Shown here in pieces: positions 58,724-64,000 of a stretch of 64,000 nt of DNA. Location of the stretch: NCBI RefSeq assembly GCF_051020975.1, contig NC_135038.1, positions 10,290,001 through 10,354,000 on the forward strand, given 5' to 3'. The first letter of the stretch is position 1; every line of letters starts with the position of its first letter. Made by a program: the position numbers and the translations under genes. This DNA is from Osmia lignaria lignaria. Lineage: Eukaryota > Arthropoda > Insecta > Hymenoptera > Megachilidae. A model generated the notes under the pieces. That model ran no database searches. It was not told where the DNA came from and worked only from the letters and a program-made list of their open reading frames with translations.

Positions 58724-58770
58724 CAAAATTAAATTAAAATTGTGGCTCTCTCCATGGTCCGCCGTTTGTG
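58724..58770 (-). repeat. Dispersed CCATGGAGAGAG repeat, copy D
   Basis: On the minus strand it reads AACGGCGGACC, ATGGAGAGAGCC, ACAATTTTAATTTAATTTTG. It matches copies A and B closely but in opposite orientation. Confidence 0.75.
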
Positions 58771-60049
58771 ATGTTCCTGAAATCCAGTAAAGGATGCAAT
58801 GATAAGTCAGACATGTCGCTTAATTTCTTTCACCTTTAACAATTTTTAAGATAAAGGTGTCCTAGATGACACCCTCTATATATCCCAACCTCGCTAGAAG
58901 ATCTAGTTGGATGTTCTTGAAGAGGTGACGTGTTCTGTTCACGGGTATCCTGAAGTGCTGAGAAAATATATCGGTCTGATCGTTGAAAGAGACAATGGCA
59001 GTGGTGAAGAGGGAATCTCTGAATCTCTTGAAAATCTCTCCCCTTTACGTAACGCGTTATGGCAATTAGAACATCTTAATATTTAAAATGTATATCTTGC
59101 ATATTTTTGGCATGTCTTAGCAAGGATAATAAAAATTAGATAAGAGAAGCTATTCGATGAAAGGAAAACTGTGATTAATCCAGTGTCTAGATAGAAGACA
59201 GACAGGATAACGTAAATGACTTCAACCATGCACCAGCAAATAAGGTTACACGCCCCTTGTGACCCAAGTGAAACTTGTCCCTCCTCCAGTGAGGTTCACG
59301 AGGGTGCGGACTAGCGGAAAATGAAATAATATCGGCGCAAACACACGGGACTGAATGCCAAAAAAAGCCGTGGATAAATACGTAAGAGAGTTTACGGGTG
59401 TATACCAATGGGAGAGGGAGATCGGGAATAAAGAGGGAAGAAATGGAGAAGCAAGGAACGGGGGGGGGGTAAAAAGACGGGATACATCGTGGGATCCTAC
59501 CACGTGGTAAAGCTCTTCGGATACCGCAGATTTTTCGACGTTCAGACGGTTGGCAAATCTGGATAATGTATTTACAGAATCTCACACTGTCGCTTCGTGG
59601 AACGTATCGTTTGTTTCAATTTTAACATTTGTATAGTAATCGTTCAGTTATCCGAACACTAAAAATTTTTCTGCCAAGGGGTAAAATTTAAAAGCTAGGT
59701 CGAAGAAATAAATTAAAGACACAGTGTTCAGTAATAAAAAATCATTCACGTCTTTTACAGATCTTTTATGAACTTACGAAATTAATTTATTTGGCAATTG
59801 AAAATATGAAAATTTTAGGAAAAATAAATGGCACGAATTGAGAAATTTATTTTAAAATGTAGCAATATTAATTAACAGTTTTCCTTTATTAGAGCAAAAA
59901 ATCATACATAGGGTTCGCTTGACCACCCTGTATACTTGATCACAACCATACGCGTATTCCGTCACACACGTGACTTTAAGTATTGGTAGGATGCAGGAGT
60001 TTCGTTTCATCCTACTTGTTGGGCAGGGTCCTTCGAGTGGCCAAGAGTA

Positions 60050-60510
60050 AAGGATTCCTCCTTTTTCTATCAACTTTCCTATCTCGCTTCTGCCTTCTTC
60101 TAGAAGCAAGAAGGGGATTGTTTGCTCTTTCTATCCCTTCCTTTCTTCTTCGACATCCCTTCTTCTTCGAGCCACTCTTCCTTCTCTGTTCCTTGAATCT
60201 TTGGCCCGTCTACGCCCCACGGGATCCTGCCACCCCGTCGACCGAACCTCAGATTGCTTTTATACCGTGGATTGATTGACAATATACTTACGTTAGTCGA
60301 GTGGACCGTACAGTTATGGAGACGGTCAGATCCCCCTATTGCCCTCTCCTCTTTCTTCTTCTTTTCTTCCTTCTCTCTGCCTCTTCTCTTTGGCTCTACC
60401 TAATGTGATCCTCTTTCCTGTATCGGGCCACCGCTGCGGGATATTCCTTCCCCTTTCTCTTTTTCTGTTATTTTCCTTTTTTTTTTTCTTCGCTCCTGCT
60501 AAGTGGACCA
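60050..60510 (+). repeat. Polypyrimidine-rich region
   Basis: Two long C/T-rich blocks (about 60,050-60,200 and 60,330-60,490) composed of TTC, TCC and CTTT units. They cause the Ser/Phe/Leu-rich and Lys/Arg/Glu-rich ORFs seen on the two strands. Confidence 0.7.
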
Positions 60511-61400
60511 TTTTCTGGTAATACACCAGGCATAAAGGAGAAAAAAGAGCTTCTTTCGTCTATATAATACTCGTTCTTTGTTTAGCCTTGCTCGAGTTAT
60601 GCAATGATTAATTTAATAAATGTATTTAGAGGAGATGAAATTTCCATTTTCCTCTTGGAGAAAATATATTTCTTTCCACTGTATGAATTTTTGTTCGTTA
60701 AAAATGATACTGTAGTTTGTTTCGTGCTGGTGGAATTATTTCGTGGGAAGAGAATAAAAGGACAATTCCGGTTTGTTTTTTTTTTGGAGGAAGAAAAGGG
60801 TTCCGTATGGTGTATCGTAAATCCATTGTCGGTACGTTGGGCTATCATGAATTGTATCCTCGGAGAAAGTGAATGAAAGACAAAGTGCACCCTGGTGAAT
60901 CCATTTCCTGCGATCTGGTCTGTCCACAGACTCCTATATTGCGTCGTAAATCTCCCTAGCTGAGGAACGATGAACTGCAAACTGCAAATTTTATCTTGTA
61001 TCTTTGTTACCACCTGCCCACCATCCGGACGAATCGTCTTTAAGTAGTTTAAAGTGTTTATGTCAATCGGACGTGTACGCCGAGTCGACGGTATCAATTG
61101 ATAAAGCTTATCGCGTGAAAAATCCTGACAGAGGGGTCGGAAGTTGGAAACTTGTAAAAATCTTGCTGGAAAGTCCGAAAGTGTCCTTCCTTGGGATTCG
61201 AGAGAGAGGGGCTAGGCTATTCATTGAATTCAGAATGCGTTTGGAGAGTCTCTAGTCCCCTCTTTACCTTTTTCCATTCTCAGGAAAAGACGTATGAATC
61301 GTCGACGGATGGTTGCGGTTCCCTGAGTGTGAGACACTTTAGAGGCTATGTCCCCGGAATACGTAACTCGGGATTTTGAACCCGCATTCTTTCTCATCCT

Positions 61401-64000
61401 TCTTCCATCTGCACTCTACTCCTTTTTCTTCCAATTTCTTCGTTTTTTTTTCCTTCACTACTTAGGTTAAAATCGAATTATTCTGTTATGCAAACGGTGA
61501 ATTTATCGGCTTGTTGGTTCGACCGGTATGTCTGACTAAAGTTTGACTGGTACTACTGAAAATTCAATTGTCTCGCTAAAGTTTGACCAATACTACTAGC
61601 AATTTTATTTAACACTTTGTCGGCCAGTGTCGCGTATTTGTGATTTTGGAATTTAATTTATGTTCGTTAGAAATTTTTAATTTGTTAATAAAAATGATAA
61701 TTTTGTCAAAAGAAATCTAAAATTACAAAATCTATCAATTCTATAAAATTCATAATTATCAGAGTGTTAATTTATTTACTTTAATTCCAAGAATTGCATA
61801 AAATATCAAAATGTCATTATGGATGGTAAATTTTCTTTGGTATTACACTGGTAATTTATTCTTGACAGATAATACCCGGCCAACATTGGGGGACATGTTT
61901 ATTACGTTGAATCGCGATTATCATTACGCCTGGTGCGTGGAATAATGAAAACTTTATGATGAATTTAATTTTGAAGTAACTAAATTTTATATTATGTATG
62001 ATGACCACGTTACGGTTAAGCTGTTGTATAATTATGTTTCAACGTTTCTATATGAATATTAAATGTATTCATTTTGAATAGTTATAATTAATCGTATGCA
62101 ACGCGCTATTACGAGGGCGAAACTGTGGCCAGAGAATGTGGAAAAACAAAAAATCCATACAATATCGCGTGCAGGTAGCATGCAGAAGGTATTACACAGG
62201 TGGATTCAAGATAATATCGTAATTATTACTATGACAATAGTTGTTTACCTGACTCGTTATTTTCTATCAGATTAAAACTGATAGAAATTAATTTTCTTTT
62301 ATGGAAATAAATTAGGTATTTAATCATCAAGTTTCAGAAAATAATTCGTTATTTTCTTTTTTAAATAAATGCTGAATTTGATAGAGAAAAAATTTATTAT
62401 TCATTTATACACTTTATACGTGTTGCAATCGTCACAACTTCATTTCGCCTTTAAAGGATTCCGTCTGAACGCGTAACACGCCCAAAATCTTACACGTCGA
62501 GAATTTATATACGCCCAGAAACGGTCCAAAAGCATTTTGCATTACGTTTTACGATGCTGTCAGTCGTAAAATGCAGTTTAAGCGTCCGGTCTGTTCCGTT
62601 TTCGGTGTAGTATACGAGTTAAGCGAACATCTAGTAGATCGAGACGAGCATTGATCAGACAGAAGATAGATAGGGGCAATGTCCTGTAGTAGGGTGAACT
62701 CTTTATAACTTTTCGTGAAAGAAAAAACATGTGTATGCAATGACACGTGATCCTATTTAAAATCATTCTATAAAAATTAAATTAACAATAAACTATACAT
62801 GGTATCGAGCATTATTTAAATGAACTTTTATTTTCTTTTTAATTTCAATTCTATATTCGTTTATTTATAATTTGGGAAAGAAACATATTTATTTAAAATT
62901 AGTTTCCTACACGATTAATGTTAATTTTCCTAATTTTAAATAATTGAGTAGATAAATGCTGTATGACTTTTGAACGAAAGCTAAACTAATAAAAGTTTCA
63001 AGCAATACATTAAGAAATTAGTCACCTTGCTTATCGCAGAGCCACACAATACCCATTTTTCTTATCGTTTCTCACACCGACAACCATCTTTTTCTCTCGC
63101 TTAAGGGTGGTGTTGCAGTCGGAACTCCACCCTGATCCGCAAATATTGGCGACCCCGTAACAGCTACTCGTAAAAATCACTTGATTACAACCCCTCCCTT
63201 ATCACCTCGAGGGTCTCCATAAGATGAGGCTGAAAGTAAAAAAAGTTATCCCACGACTTTTTTAATGTCCATTAAGTGAAACACTGAATTTGACATTGAA
63301 AAAGTTACTCACGATCTTCCATTCGCATATTCCTTTCAGAAGTTATTTTATTAATTTTTATGCATAAATCATTATTATAAAGGTACCTTTTTATTCTTTT
63401 TATTTATACAATCATTGAGTTTTAAAGTTAAATTTAAAATATCTATTTCATCTAATGGTATATGTATGTACATTTATCTCTATGGTTTTATCTTTTGATG
63501 ATTTTTATTTTGTTTATAAAATATGCGTGTGTAATATGTAAAATAAGTTGAAAGGGGGAATTGAAAGCACGATGACAAATTTCTGTCCGAATACGCTTAC
63601 GTTTGGAAACATGTGTGAAATGTAACATATTGATTAATCCCGAAATTATGATTTACAAGTATAAATTCGAACCGACGCGTTTAAATAATATTCAAGAGAA
63701 ATATTGAAAGCTTTTTGCTGGTATTCCGAAGTTTGATAAAATTCATGCTTGTTTTTCAAGGAATTATAAATCATTCTACGAATTAAAAAAAAAAATAAGT
63801 GGAAATTGCTTTTAACAGTTCCAAACAACAATTACGAAGGAAAATCTTGGAGACTTTGTTCGTTTGAACGAGACAGCACGAAGTACCGTAACAAGTAATT
63901 AAGTTAGAAGGAGATTAAGAGATAAAATGTTTCTCTGTTTTATTTACCATTAAATACAGCTGGATTAATTCTTGCCATGATGAGAAGAATCTTTATTATT
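61401..64000. other. Right edge, no gene
   Basis: AT-rich sequence with no coding exon, RNA gene or mobile element that I can support. The missing membralin 3' exon or exons were looked for by their expected residues and not found. Confidence 0.5.

Larger units (their letters stand above)
57552..61400 (+). other. Gene desert, pyrimidine-rich segments
   Basis: No supported gene. It contains repeat copy D (58,724-58,770), a run of 10 G at 59,460-59,469, and long pyrimidine-rich stretches between about 60,050 and 60,510. The 166-codon minus-strand ORF at 60,597-61,097 is discussed among the rejected items. Confidence 0.45.

Noticed and set aside
59187..59585. 132-codon minus-strand ORF
   Set aside because: It is Pro/Ser/Phe-rich, arising from a purine-rich plus strand with a G10 run, and overlaps another open frame of similar length.
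60597..61097. 166-codon minus-strand ORF, the longest outside the P450s
   Set aside because: It has no recognised domain, a second frame is open on the opposite strand, and the residues are Ser/Thr/Lys/Asn-rich without structure. Transcript evidence or a homologue would change this.

Overview
The window looks like nuclear DNA from an insect, most likely a bee or another aculeate hymenopteran. The reasons are AT-rich sequence, short phase-consistent GT-AG introns next to very long ones, an arthropod TARP/stargazin homologue, membralin, and a tandem array of intronless clan-3 cytochrome P450 genes of CYP9 type. The order is assigned from the sequence alone and was not checked against any database.

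Layout. About 1-11.1 kb, plus strand: the 3' six exons of a stargazin-like (TARP / calcium-channel gamma) gene, ending in the PDZ ligand TTPV; its 5' exons lie to the left. A coding-like minus-strand fragment (about 1.05-1.37 kb) and a 49-codon ORF behind a good TATA box (about 4.6-4.8 kb) are tentative. 13.26-13.79 kb, minus: a tentative short secreted-protein gene with a frame break at a T run. 14.31-16.37 kb, minus: a complete eight-exon DH-PH RhoGEF of 505 codons. 17.75-41.35 kb, plus: nine exons of membralin (TMEM259), whose last exon or exons were not found before the right edge. Three complete intronless CYP9-type P450 genes (22.74-24.25, 25.555-27.09 and 27.95-29.50 kb) lie in the same orientation inside membralin intron 7 (21,787-32,897). 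41.35-64 kb: more than 22 kb with no convincing gene, probably membralin's next intron, holding GC-richer islands, CTCF-like motifs, low-complexity tracts and dispersed repeats.

How the genes relate. The P450s are microsomal monooxygenases of the xenobiotic-clearing type. Their tandem arrangement, similar TATA boxes and a near-identical 3' tract in the first two genes point to local duplication with gene conversion. Their host gene, membralin, encodes an ER multipass protein with a housekeeping or neuronal role. The TARP is a four-TM auxiliary subunit of AMPA-type glutamate receptors, and the RhoGEF activates Rho-family GTPases; neither has an evident functional link to the P450 array.

Repeats. 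Two families stand out by eye: a foldback/MITE-like element with arms of about 120 bp (near 3.1-3.4 and 30.3-30.8 kb), and a dispersed element of about 45 bp with the core CGGACCATGGAGAGAGCC (five copies, both orientations, all inside membralin introns or the right-hand desert).
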